In this document: in pieces, positions 48,753-60,252 of the stretch
Layout: each line of letters starts with the position of its first letter
Numbering within the stretch: position 1 is the first letter of the stretch
Assembly: GCA_002682825.1 (NCBI GenBank)
Contig: NOKP01000016.1
Span: forward strand, 716,591-780,590
Source of the DNA: Neonectria sp. B-13
Taxonomy: Eukaryota > Ascomycota > Sordariomycetes > Hypocreales > Nectriaceae
DNA: 64,000 bases
Reading direction: 5' to 3'
Program-made: the position numbers and the translations under genes
The notes under the pieces: model-generated
Told to the model about the DNA's origin: nothing
Seen by the model: only the letters and a program-made list of their open reading frames with translations
The model's database searches: none

Positions 48753-50465
48753 TGCGAAGAGGTGACCGAAGGGGTAGCGGTTGGTCGGGATGTGTATGTA
48801 AGAGGGCAGATACGGAGTAACTGGAAGGGAGGGTTGAGAGGTTCGTATAGGGCTGCTGCTACGAGCTGTGGTCTCCACGGGTTAGGCCTATCGAGAAGGC
48901 AAGTGGCCAGCTGGGTGGTTGATTGGGTCAATGGCCAGGGTTTACAGCGGATGACGGAAGAGTCGCCGATGAGGTTTCGCTCAGACGGACAGGTGTACGC
49001 GGCTCGAGCGATGGAGATGTCATCAGCCGTCGTCAGTCAGACACGTAGACGGAAGACGAAGACGACGATGAGGGGGGGGGAATACTGGTGAGAGAGGAAG
49101 AGAGAGAAGGGAGAGGGAGGTCTCACGGGAGGAGAGGGAACGAGGCGACAAGGCTGGAGTGGATGGGGTTTGGTTGATTACGATGCTTGCCCGAAGCCGG
49201 CTGCAGCTTGACGACGCCAAGTAGGTGAGAGAAGGACCGGGGTGGTGAAAACTTAGACTCGGAGTTCGTAACGAATAGGCTGCAATCACACAATCCCAGA
49301 ATTGCGTCGTGCGTGCGTGCGTCCTGGGTTGATCCATCGAGATGTTGGTCAGTTGGGAAGAGGGGAGTGCGTCAGACTCCCTGCCCCGCGTATGCGCCAC
49401 CGTACAAAGTACAAAGTAATTAGAGGAAGCGGCAAACAATAGAAGGAATACTAGTAGTAGGGTACGAAGGAATTTGCGATGGGGAACTACTGGCTGTCAG
49501 AGTTACTTACTGTATGGTCCGATTCAGGCAGACAGAGAGACAGACACCTGAACAGACAGGCAAACAGACATCATATAGAAACATTCAATGCCAATAGGTT
49601 GTCTGTCTAGTACCTTCACTAACAATACTCACATACACCACATCAAGTTCAACCCAATCTAAACGAATTCCGCATTCCACATTCCACATCTACTTCTTAC
49701 TTCGCCTCTGTTCTCTTTTCTCTGTTCTCTGTCCCCGAAAATCACATCCTCCCTGGGTTTCCCGGCACAACCGCACAATCCCACCGCCCTTACAAAAGTG
49801 CCTTCACGTGCCGCCCAATTGGGTCGCATTCACACATTTCCCCTCCCCCACCACCCAGAACATGGGAACATCACGTCGCCAACTGCCTCTCTCGTGCAAG
49901 CTCCGTCCACCCCCGGTCGGCTCCGATTCCTCCGGTTTTTGTAGCCTGGCGTAAGCTTGAACATGCAGGGCCGCGAGTGCGCGCTGACGCACAGCGAGAG
50001 AGAGCGGCATGCACTAGACTCCAGAAGGCGTGGATGGAGTGCGCGGCCTTTGTTGGAGTTGGATAGCCTGATAGGGCTGGCTGCAATGATGCTTGTTTCC
50101 GGGTGCTAAGCGGCGAAGATGATCTGCGGTCATACTTCTAACTCCAGCATAAACGCAATTGCGTGTATCGTATGCAGTAGTGCATGCAAAGGTGGTGTTG
50201 ACCTGACGAAGCCTTTCTCACGATGCATCAGTCTGCAATGCGTCACTCAGGCTACGTACAACACAATGCGACGCGCAAGGCAAGTCCTAGGACCGGCATT
50301 GGCTTCTACACGATCGTTCAAGATGTAGAGATGAGCTCATAAATTTGAATCATGCCTCAATTAATGCTGACTACTCACAATTCCATCTCATATCATCTCG
50401 TCTCAACTCAACTCATGCTTCTCTACCACCACCACCAATTCTCCCAACCATGATGCCCTCACCCT
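48753..50465. other. Intergenic region between membrane protein and methyltransferase
   Basis: 1.7 kb, no supported gene. Holds the promoter of the membrane protein (CGA/GAGAGG-rich near 49060-49140) and the methyltransferase 3' region. Confidence 0.6.
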
Positions 50466-51930
50466 TCACTCAGGTTTCCTCCCAAAGATCGAATACACAG
50501 GCCAATACGCATGGATGCCCCCATTGTTCAGATCCCTCCTGACGTCCACCAGAAACACCGTCACCTGGTCCTTGTCCCAGCCATGCGCCCTCGTCAGCGG
50601 CGCCATCGTGAACGCCTCCAGCCCGCCGTCCAGGTTCATCCGGCTCCATGCCCCGAGCTCCTTGTGCCGCGGGTCCTGCGGCCACGTGTTGGTCGGCCAC
50701 TTGCGCCGCGTCTGCACCACGTCCACGAACCCGATCTCCTCCATCATCGCCTGCAGTGGCTCGATCTCCTGGAACGCTCGCCCGAACTTGACCGACGCTT
50801 CGTACATCAACTGCAGGCACCGTACCAGCGGCTGGTCCTGCGCGAGCGTACCGTCGTCCGAGCTGAGGAAGAGGTCTGCTTCTTGGAGTTCCGCGTAGCC
50901 GCCGGGCGTGAGGTTGCTGCGAGTGTTAAGATATTCATCGTTTTGACCTGCGTTCGGGTGTAAGACTAACTCGTAGATCTTCTTCAGGTATTCCCGCCAA
51001 TTGGCAATGCTCGATGTCATCATTCGGCTGTGGATATACTCAAACGGCTGAGAATGGTTCCATTCCTCGTCGATATCGTCGATGAAGAACTCCACGTTGG
51101 GGGGTACACTCGTTCGCCCGTTAGCAAAAGCTTCAATGCCCATCTCAGATTCCAAAACATACAAACTTGGCTGAATCGGGGACAGGTCGATACCGACAAC
51201 CTAGAACAGTCATCAGCCCACGAATGTTAAGCTTCACACCATACCGCACGCACGTGGGTTCCGGGGTGCTCGTCACCAAAGTCCATTGCCCAGATCCCCG
51301 TGCCTGTTCCCAGATCCAGGACGTGCTTGACCTGCGAACCTGGTTCGTTAGGCGGGGCGAGGCCGAGTTTGTCGTCGAAAGTCAGGAGGAACAGGTGGTG
51401 CTGCAAGTCTTTTCTCGTATCCTCCTTTAGCTGACGCTCGTCTTGTCCCCTTCGAAGTTATCAATCTTACCTAGTCGCTCGGCCTCTTGGTCATCATTCG
51501 GTAAGTTGTACTCTACTCAAGTCAGGTCCAAGTTCAGATGTTAAGGGTATAAGCAGTTGTCAAAAGTTGAATAGGGGTAGGCCTGGTGTTTGGGGCCTTC
51601 TTTCTCTTGTCTCAGTTCCAACCTAGAATAAGAAGACTTACTTCCATCCTTGTATCGATGGTACGTCCTCCCATTCTCGCGCCGATAGTCAACAATAGAG
51701 CTAGTCAGGCTCTGTGTCGACGATGAAGTATCCTACCACGTAGAACCGCATCAGTCTGTGCCCAGGCGCCTGGGCCACTCGATCTGCAAACCTCTCCCAG
51801 GGACGACTCCTGGTCCTCGTAGACCTAGTTTGTCGCAACAGTCAGTCAATTCTGTCCAGAGTACTATGCAAGCAGAGACGCTAACCTGACCATCGGGAAC
51901 CAAGACAGGGTCTGAGTCGATGGCTGCCAT
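50466..51930 (-). CDS. LaeA-like SAM-dependent methyltransferase
   Basis: Class I methyltransferase of the fungal LaeA/TAM-domain group; members act in secondary metabolism or development, but this one's target is unknown. Eight exons: 51930-51886, 51824-51792, 51732-51642, 51512-51471, 51408-51254, 51200-51163, 51108-50971, 50916-50466; 993 nt, 330 residues. SAM-binding motif I is VLDLGTGTGIWAMDFG (from residue 101), followed by VVGIDLSPIQPSFVPPNVEF and the acidic DDIDEEW. Splicing restores classic family strings: YRRENGRTYHRYKDGKYNLPND, EAERLDLQHHLFLLTF, IYDNLTPGGYAELQEAD. Introns are 53-129 nt, and those at 51109-51162 and 50917-50970 are each 54 nt and stop-free. Several exons are tiny (33, 38, 42, 45 nt), so gene finders may misjoin them. 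No targeting signal. Confidence 0.93.
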
Positions 51931-52917
51931 TTTCAAAAGTATTCGATGTCTTCTCACGGACTATTCCTACCTTCGTATCAAGATGTCCTGAGGATTTTTT
52001 TTATTTCAAGAAGTAAGTGATAAAGGACAGGTTAAAAGGAGGGGAGCTCCAAGCCGGAACCAACACACCTCTCCAACAGTTTGCTCACGGACACGCGGTT
52101 ACCGGCCGAGGACCCAACACGTGCAAATCACAACACCGTCGAACGCTTCTCTCCTCTCACGTCTCCCGCAGCTGCCGCAAGGGAGTGCATGCGAACATGC
52201 AGCGAGCGGGTTTTCCGGTCAATGCCTATTCGCCGGACCACGGCACCGCCGGGTCCTCGTCGCTGCTCGATACCGCTGCGCCGGGAACGGCCCCGCATCG
52301 CCGGCCGCCGCGTCGCCGAAATCGAATCGATGAGGTTGGGGGTGAGACTGTGGAACGGGGGCTGCATCAGGTCTTGCGTAAGGGGGTCAGGTCGCCAAGG
52401 TTTCGCTCATCTGATTCCAGTACAGAATATGCAAGGCCCTCGGTATATAGCCAGCATCATTTTATCAGCCAGCCGAGGCAAAAACGTCTCTAGGCATAAT
52501 GAAAGGGTTCATGTCATTTCTTGTGGGGTCCACCCCTAGCCTCGCCTCAACTCGGCTTTCTTCTAACTCGAGTGAACAATATGCCAACCAATGTCTAACC
52601 ACCGACTCCGGCCCCTCAAAAAGAAAACATGCAGCAATGTATTTCCGGCCTTCCATCCTCCCGTCCGTGGACGAAGCCTGTGTTTTTTCCTCCTCTGATA
52701 TATATCTTCCCTCTAACGCCTAAGATTCATCCGATGACGCTATGCCATCCAACCGCTAAATTCCCGCTTTCCTGAAAGTCCAAGTGAGATTGATTTGTGC
52801 ATGCGTGGTAGTTATGAGTATGTTTGTTGAATGCGTGTACGGCTGAGTCCGCGCCGAGATTATCGTGATGTGGTATGTCCTCCCACGGTCGTCAGTCCAG
52901 TCGTGTCGCCAGACTCG
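51931..52917. other. Intergenic region: methyltransferase promoter and carrier 3' end
   Basis: 987 nt with no supported gene. Open frames here overlap each other on both strands and lack domains. Confidence 0.6.
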
Positions 52918-55257
52918 TTAGTTCAGACCGAGTGTCTTCTTCGAATTCTCGTAAACCACCCAGGTGATGCTTAGCGCTGGCGCAACCTTGAGAAGGTTGG
53001 GTGTAAGGCCTTTGTACAGGCCACGATATCCTTCCCGCTGTATCGTCTTCCGGGTCACATCCCAAATGCCAGTGTAAGTGGCCTTGTGCATGGTTGTGCC
53101 TTGCGTCTGAAGTCGGGTACGGACCACATTAAGCGGGTAGACAACACTCGCACCAAACGCTCCGGATGAGGCACCGATGATACCCGTGGCGATATTGCCA
53201 ATCTCGACATCGTCCTCGTGCTTGTTATAGTATTTCGCATAGTAGCCCTTGTACGTCTTTTTTAGCAGCTCAAACATGCCCATGTCGATGGCACTGTAGG
53301 GGAACATTCCCACCAGGCCCATGGTCAAGCCTCTATAAGCTGCTGCAACACCTCCGTCGGCGTACATCTTCAACGCCGTCTGACGAACGAGGGCCCCGCC
53401 TCTGAGACCGCCCTGGACAGTCTCACACTGGAGCCGGAATTTTAGGGTGTCAAGGGGATACACAAAAGCCCTTTGTTGGTCAGTCTAACGTCACTTCACA
53501 ATCGAGAATGAAAACATACTGTGCGATCATGCCAGCAACACCACCAGCGGTGAACTTTGAGTATGAGTTGATCTTCTTGGGGTCTCCATGACCCTCAAAG
53601 TTGGCAAGCGCTCGCTTGGCTGCTTCGTATGATCCGAACTTGATGGCCGTCTCCGGCATGATTTTGACGACGTTCAGTCCATTGCCTAGGTTCGTTAGTA
53701 GGTCGCGCCTCATATTCCAAGCCTCAATGGTACGGCCAAGGCTGTACTTACCAGCAAAGAAACTGCGGAGACCACCAGTGCGGAAGAGCTCTCGGACGGC
53801 ACCACTAATTGGCTTGCCCACGTTCTTCGCCGCAGCTATGGGGCGTCCCTCCTTGAGCGCTACTCCAGCCGTGTCGACGCTGCTAGCAGTGTTGACAAGC
53901 AGATAAACCTTCAGTCGGTCGAGGGGGGCAGTCGCTGTTCGCGACACCCCACCGGCGATGGCACCCGCAACGAAGTAACCTGGATCGGGGACAAAGTCTG
54001 TCAGTCTATACTTCTTGTGCGGTCTCGAGACTCCGGTTGAGGTATGTCCTGGGGTGCCAGCGCCGGCATGATGCGAGAGTGAGTCGGCCAGGTCGTTGGC
54101 AGTCGAGTCCTCGAAGGTGGGATACGCGCCCGCAGCAGCTGTAGCCATGGTTTCGGCGGAGTAGGATGGGTCATCCAATGCTCTTTGGTTCGGAGAAGGT
54201 ATCGAAGACGGTTCGGAGGGCCTGGGGATATCGAAAGGGAATGCGACTCTGAGAAGAGAGCCGAACAAGGTAGTGAAAAGGGAGCGGAATCCGTCCGTAC
54301 CTAGACCCTCTAATGTTTCCTCGCTCACTATCGAGTCTCCCTCGGGGGTCACGCTGACAACTGAGCAGTAAAAAGACAGGACAGCGTGAAGTTGAGAGTC
54401 GTGGTCGTGAGGCGGCATGAAGAGTAAAAAGTTTCTAGAGAGTCAATGGTCAGCTGGCTCGTCCACTTATTGCTGTGTTTGGCGAGATAAAGTTCCGTCT
54501 ACAGACTTTGGCGCATTCGCGATCCGGTTCGGGATGGCTTGGCACATGACGTCTGGTTCCCCGCCAAATGACTGAGCATCATCTGATAGACTCGCCAAAC
54601 AAAACACAAACGGCCAGGGTGTTGAAGAAAATCTGAAAAGGAGCTGAAGGGGAAGTGTAGACTAACCGCCATTCGTCGAAACTGATAAAGCCATCATTGT
54701 TGAGGTCCACGTCGTCGAAAAACTCGACGAGGCGGCGATTGGAGACAGTCAAGCCGGCATTCTTAAAGGCCGCTTGGAGCTCACCCTTGGAGAGCTTGCC
54801 ATTACCATCCTTATCAATGGATCTAAAAAGGGCAAAAAGCTGTCGCTCAGCCTGTTCGACGAATCTGCGAAACTCTAGGGAGGCAGACTGGTAAGTATCG
54901 ACACATGAAGGCGGCTCCATTGTCTGGCATCTTCGGGGGAAGGGCAGGCAAACCTTCGTATTGGATCTTGCCGTCACGATCCTTGTCCACCTCGCCCATT
55001 ATTCGCCTGAGCATCTCGTCCGCATTCTTCATGGCTGCAATTGCGTATCAGCACCTCTTCGCATGTGGCGGGCGTTACACAGGCTCTCGCTCACGGTGAT
55101 CAATCCTGCGAAGCCCCTTCTGCAAGCCCTTTAGGTCGAGCTCGCCGGTGCGATCGGGCTCGAGGCTGGCCCACAGCTCCTCGACGCGGGCATCGCGCTG
55201 GTTCTGCGGCTCTGCGAAGGAGCGCTCGGCGTCGGTGGCCAGCTTAGACACGCTCAT
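52918..55257 (-). CDS. EF-hand mitochondrial carrier (SCaMC/Sal1 type)
   Basis: Calcium-regulated inner-membrane carrier; family members exchange ATP-Mg for phosphate. Exons 55257-55095, 55034-54954, 54874-54667, 54434-53752, 53685-53520 and 53470-52918 give 617 residues. Introns are 60, 79, 232, 66 and 49 nt. The N-terminal domain has a degenerate first EF-hand (EPDRTGELDLKGL) and three good ones (VDKDRDGKIQYEEF, IDKDGNGKLSKGEL, VDLNNDGFISFDEW). The carrier domain has three repeats with PLDRLKV, YPLDTLKFRLQ and YPLNVVRTRLQ signatures, the third with Asn in place of the usual acidic residue. The linker between the two is long (~130 residues). The 66-nt intron is stop-free; its removal restores FFAGNGLNVVKIMPETAIKF. 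The gene is divergent from SSN8. Confidence 0.97.
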
Positions 55258-56135
55258 GATGATAGCGAGGGCTGCATATCTCGCGCCGGGGGCGGTCGGA
55301 TCTCGGTCGTCGGGAATGCGCGCGCTCGGTGTCGTCGGGAGAGGAAGCAGTTGGCGGGTTACGGCAGGACCATAGCTGACGGCGAGGTGAGGGTGAGGTG
55401 AGGTGAAGTCAGAGTGTTCGCGGAGGGGCAGGTAGAGGATAGAGAATGGCAAGGATGATGTCAATTGCGTTCCGGAAGAGCGCCGATGGTCGTGGAGGCA
55501 AAATCTCCAAATGCCGTGCCCTGTCGAGTGGAACAAGGACTCAGAGGCCACGGACCGGGGAAAACAGGGAAGCTGCGTGAGCAATCAGAGCCATTCCATT
55601 ATGTTTAGCGCCCCGGAAGGACCCGCCAGCTAAGCCCAGCTTTTACCAGCGCCTTGCCAGCGCCTGCCAACGCCCTCGCCTTGCCTCGGCTCAAGAGGTT
55701 AGACTAGTAATTCTTGCATGAGGGTATTCGCCATTGAAGCCATCTAATAGTTGTGCGGAATTTCTGGAGTTGAACTGTTCAATTAATGGTGATGTTGTTG
55801 TGGTTCAAATCTTTCTCGTTGGTTGCCGTTAGCGGTACCGCCAGCAATGCCGGACATCTACAACCGAAATCTGATCTGGTCGAGATGTGGCTCGGGCAGA
55901 TGTGGCGTAGTTTCTTCTACCTAGTACCACGATCTCATCAGCCCCGCACAGCCTTGCGTCTCAGCCGATGAATCCCCAAATGGACTTTCCTCAGCCTTGT
56001 CATTCCTCCTCTTCCTCCTCCTCTTCACCTCCTCGACATCACCCGCCCCCCTCCCAACGGCCTCTGTTCCTCCTCATCCACGCCTTTCCGGCGACTTCAC
56101 ATGAAAGGTGCCTCTACGGCCCGCTCCGGGGAGCA
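55258..56135. other. Divergent intergenic region: carrier and SSN8 promoters
   Basis: 878 nt shared upstream region. The end near SSN8 is CT-rich (cctcctcttcct repeats, about 56003-56035). No gene. Confidence 0.65.
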
Positions 56136-57176
56136 ATGTCGGCCAACTACTGGGAGTCGACTCAGCGCCGCTATTGGCAGTTCACCAAGGAGCAACTGGC
56201 ATCGATGCGCCAGAAGCTTGAGGACGACAATGCCGACCTCGTTCGCATGTTCCCCCTACCGCAGCAGAGGCACCTGAACATATACTTCAATCAACGTGAG
56301 CTTCGCGGAACCATTTTCCCTTTTGTTCCGTCTACCCAGCCATCCCACTAACGCACCTTTTGTCTCGGCCTTGTAGAGTTAATTCGATTGGCAAAGCGCC
56401 TCACGATCCGGCAGCAGTCTATGGCCACTGCTCAAGTATACATGAAGCGGTTTTTTACGAAAGTCGAGATACGTCGAACGAACCCCTACCTCGTCATTGC
56501 CACGTCAATCTACCTCGCCTGCAAAATGGAGGAGTCGCCGCAACACATCCGCCTGATCGTGACGGAAGCGCGGCAGATGTGGCAGGATCTCGTCGCCATC
56601 GATACGTCCAAGCTGGGCGAGTGCGAATTCTTTCTTATTAGCGAGATGAGCTCCCAGCTCATCGTTCACCAACCCTACCGGTCCATCACCGCTCTCCGGT
56701 CCGAACTGTCGCTGGTCGAGGAGGACGTGCAATTGGCCCGGTCTGTGGTCAATGATCACTTCATGACCGATTTGCCCCTGCTCTACCCGCCACATACCAT
56801 CGCCCTTGTCGCTATTCTCCTAGCCCTTGTGCTCCGGCCTAATAATTCGGTTCCGGGGCAGAATGCCTCTGGGGCTGCCGCTGCCGCTGGTCTCGCTGCT
56901 GCCCAGGCAGCATTGAGTCAGGCACAGGCCCGCGCAGGACAGGGTAGTCTTTCAGATGCTGGCGGGACTGATACGAAGGAAAAGCAGCAAGAGGCGAGGG
57001 TGACCCGTGTGCAGCGCTTCGCGGCGTGGCTGGCCGAGAGCAATGTGGACATAGCCTCCATGGTGGACGCGACACAGGAGATTATCTCCTTCTACGAGTG
57101 CTACGAACAATACAACGACAAGCTCACTCGGGAACAGATCAATAGGTTTGTCAAAGCCCGCAGCTTGGACAAATGA
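56136..57176 (+). CDS. ssn8: Cyclin C, Mediator kinase-module subunit (SSN8)
   Basis: Partner of the Cdk8/Ssn3 kinase in the Mediator kinase module; represses or tunes RNA polymerase II transcription, including stress genes. Exons 56136-56295 and 56377-57176 (81-nt intron, GTGAGC...TTGTAG) give 319 residues, the usual length. It starts with MSANYWESTQRRYWQFTKEQL, the characteristic SANYW signature of cyclin C. The first cyclin box spans roughly residues 54-150 (RLTIRQQSMATAQVYMKRFF, NPYLVIATSIYLACKMEESP); a second helical box follows (PLLYPPHTIALVAILLALVLRP). An Ala/Gln/Ser-rich insert (ASGAAAAAGLAAAQAALSQA) interrupts the C-terminal part, as in other filamentous fungi. It is divergent from the mitochondrial carrier gene. 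Confidence 0.97.
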
Positions 57177-59634
57177 TTGGATGTGGGCACTACTGCAGTA
57201 ACAGTATGAGACATGAGACAAGGAGCATCTGGGAATTCGCAGGTACTGGGGTGCATCGTTATAGTACAGGAATGGAGTTCGAGATTTGACCGGAAGCATG
57301 GTTATAGAGCCTCTGCATTGGTAACGGGTTACATAGTTGCATGGAGTTTTACGTGTCTATAGTTGAACCGGGGATAAAACCATGACCCTGAACCATCGCT
57401 TCGGCAGCCTCGTTTCCAAGTGACGAGTGACAATGGAAATGCCACTGCCCAATCGGCTAGTTGTTCCCCTGGTATCAGGCGACAGTTGTGAGGCAATACG
57501 GCCTGTCTCGGCATCAACAGCTTTTGTTGAGAATGCTCTGTCATCAATGTGAGTTTCGTAGTCACGCAACTACCGGTATTCGGGCCATTTGACTGTGGTA
57601 GGTGTTCCAACGTGAGCTCGGGGGGTTTGTAGAGCTCTACTCATGGTCAGAAACCAGACCTCATGAAGATGTTACCGACAGCCGATGTGGTCACCCTTGT
57701 TGTACTTGCGGGCGCCTTCACGGTCTGACTGACTTAACCGTAGCTACAGACTTGGGCGTTGAAGTGTTGACTCAGTCTTCATTGGTAGAAACCCCCGAGG
57801 CCGAAGGCAACCATCAAGTCAACAAAGAGGACAGGTTGGAACTATCCCAACAGCTCAACGACGCTACCGCGCGCCATCGCGGGGTCGGGGAGGCAACTTC
57901 AGAAGACTAGAGAGCACAACAAGTGACTCAAGCGAACAGTCCCGAAGACTCCAGCAACTCTCGAAGACCCGGTGACGGAACTGGCGATACTTGCCCCACT
58001 CATGGAGGCCTGTTTTGGCACGGTCCACGATATGGCCCCATGATGCGAACTGCGTCATTCGGGCGAAAAAGAAACGAAAAAGAAAACGACCCGACTCGGC
58101 CGATGTGGCCCCGCCGCAAGGCTGAGTTCCGTCAACCGTCAATTCCCCCCCGCAGCTGAAAGCCGGGGCCCGACGTAGCACGGCAGCGAAGAAGGGGAGA
58201 AGCCGGAGACCCTTCCTTAGAACTTAGGTATGCACTTTAACAAAAGCAAGTACGTATTCGGCAAGGTTGTCGCCCTTGCATCGGCAGACCACAGCTGATA
58301 GAATGATTTATCGGGCGGTCTTGGTCGCGGAAAGCAACCGAGCAGCCCAGCAACGCCCTTGGGTTGGGTGTGTGGCGCATCGAGGGGAACGGCAGAAGCG
58401 CAAGGGAGTGGCTTTCGTCACGCAAGCCACATGAAACCCGGGCGGTCCGTGGGCCAACCCCAAAGAGCTAGTCTAGCCTTCTATTATTCGTAGAGTCATC
58501 CTTTGAGTGGTCTAGGGTGGGCGAAGCTGCGCGCGCACCAGCAGCGATGAAAGCATCCTAGGTTCAAGTAAGGTAGTCAACTGGATTTGTACAGCATTCG
58601 AACAGCGGAGGTTTCGCTCGATCCACGTAGACTCGGTCTGCCACTCAAAGACAGGCGACAGGCGAGCGAAAGACAACCGACGCCCGGTTGACTTCTCCGC
58701 CAGGTGAGACACCGAAAGACAACCGCCGCACCCGACAGACAAACGGACGGCACGCCATAAGAAATAGCGGTGTGGGTGGCAACCCAAAACTCACCCCAAC
58801 GAGTGGTCTGTGTGTTCCGTGGGGATGGGAGAATTGAAAACGATGGGAATGCAATTGAGGGTGGGATTGAGCTGGACGTGGAGGAGACCAAGGTCGACGA
58901 ACCGGGAAGACGCGGACAGGACATGGGGGGCTGGCGAAAGCAGGCCACTCCCAGCTCCTTGTCAGATCTCTTCCTGTCTGTGATCAGTGATCAGTGATGG
59001 CTGCCGTCTCACTGGTCTTGGACTGACCAATGCTTTCTATTTCCATCAAAACTGTACTACATAGTACTAGTATGTAGGGGAAAGAGGACAATCACCTCAG
59101 TGCCGAGACTGGCCAACTCGTCCGAGCCATGCTGGACGGACAGGCGAGAAGGGTGCGAGGGCAAGGGAGTTAGTTGGGGGGTCCGCCAGACACCCAATCG
59201 TCAAGGCCTGGTCTGCAGGAAGCCAGAAGCGGAAGCCCGTTTCCTCCTGTGCCTGGCTGTCTCTCCTATCCCTTTGCAACAGGCTGGCCGTACTGACCCA
59301 CATTTGTTCCCGACTTCAGTCGCCCGTCAGCAGGCGACATGCAGCTACTTTAAGTATCATCATAAACATCAACACCGAATTGACTACGTATGCACACGAT
59401 CGCTCATATACTCGTACATGTAAACACCCTTGATAAGGGAATTTACGTCTCCCTTAGCTAATGCTAAAGAAATAAGTCTCTTAGGGAGGCACACTTAATT
59501 ATCTTAATCAGAGGCAGTAACTTAAGATAATAATTTCAGGCTGAGTGTGATGCTGCGATTTGTATATGGAAGTACTGTCAGGACTTCTATTACGGTATGA
59601 TTTAGGTGGGAAACGATGTATGTTTTATTCTAGC
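57177..59634. other. Intergenic region
   Basis: 2.5 kb without a supported gene. The last 300 nt (59,330-59,640) are AT-rich and include an inverted repeat at 59498-59531. No tRNA or repeat family recognised. Confidence 0.5.
59498..59531. repeat. 10-bp perfect inverted repeat in AT-rich sequence
   Basis: Arms ATTATCTTAA and TTAAGATAAT with a 14-nt spacer. Lies just 3' of the doubtful minus-strand gene at 59.6-60.3 kb, where it could act in 3'-end formation, or could be chance in AT-rich DNA. Confidence 0.6.
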
Positions 59635-60252
59635 CTATCCTAGTAGTTGAAAAGGTGGATCGGCACGGCCGTCTTGCCTCAGCTGCAGAACCCCGTCGAG
59701 TTCACGTGTTGTCATGGGAGGGAGACCCTTCAGGTACGCCCGCAACATGGAGAGATCGGCGGAGGCGATGTCCTCCCAAACCCAAACCTCATCCCAGCCC
59801 CCCTTGGTCCGGAACTTGGACGCCAGGAGACGAGGAACCAAGACCTTGGGCGATCCCTCAACGGGACGGAACAAGATTTGGTAGTCAGGCCTAAAATAGA
59901 TAGTGCCATCGGACAGCTCCTCCCCGCATGACGGCCTGGCAAATGACACAGACGAGGACAACTCGTGGCTGAGAGTGGGAAGCACCGAACTAGGAGGATC
60001 GGGGGACGCTGGGATGGGGGCAGGATTTGTATTTCCGCTAGACACTGGCCGTCTTTGATCGGGATCGGGGGACGGGGCAGCCAAAGCAGAGTTCCAAAGA
60101 CGACACCGATAAAGCCAAGAAAGCCAAAGCAATCGGCAGTGGGAATCGTGGATGCTGGTAAGCTTGATGCTGGTGGTGTGGTATGTGCGTGCCGTGGGTG
60201 GAGAGCTGGAGTGCGACGGGGAGTCGAAGCAGTTTCCGTCAAGAGGCGGCAT
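59635..60252 (-). CDS. Hypothetical protein (doubtful)
   Basis: Open frame of 205 codons from the first in-frame ATG (60252). The N-terminal 110 residues are Ser/Pro-rich and low complexity, with no clear fold. The C-terminal ~95 residues look more protein-like: GTIYFRPDYQILFRPVEGSP, LASKFRTKGGWDEVWVWEDI and LKGLPPMTTRELDGVLQLRQDG, with balanced hydrophobic and charged residues. In a neighbouring frame at about 60050-60150 there is a hydrophobic stretch (FGFLGFIGVVFGTLLWLP) that could be a membrane helix, so the true N-terminal exon may lie in that frame, joined by an intron I could not place. No family recognised. Confidence 0.4.
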   Translation of the reverse strand: MPPLDGNCFDSPSHSSSPPTARTYHTTSIKLTSIHDSHCRLLWLSWLYRCRLWNSALAAPSPDPDQRRPVSSGNTNPAPIPASPDPPSSVLPTLSHELSSSVSFARPSCGEELSDGTIYFRPDYQILFRPVEGSPKVLVPRLLASKFRTKGGWDEVWVWEDIASADLSMLRAYLKGLPPMTTRELDGVLQLRQDGRADPPFQLLG

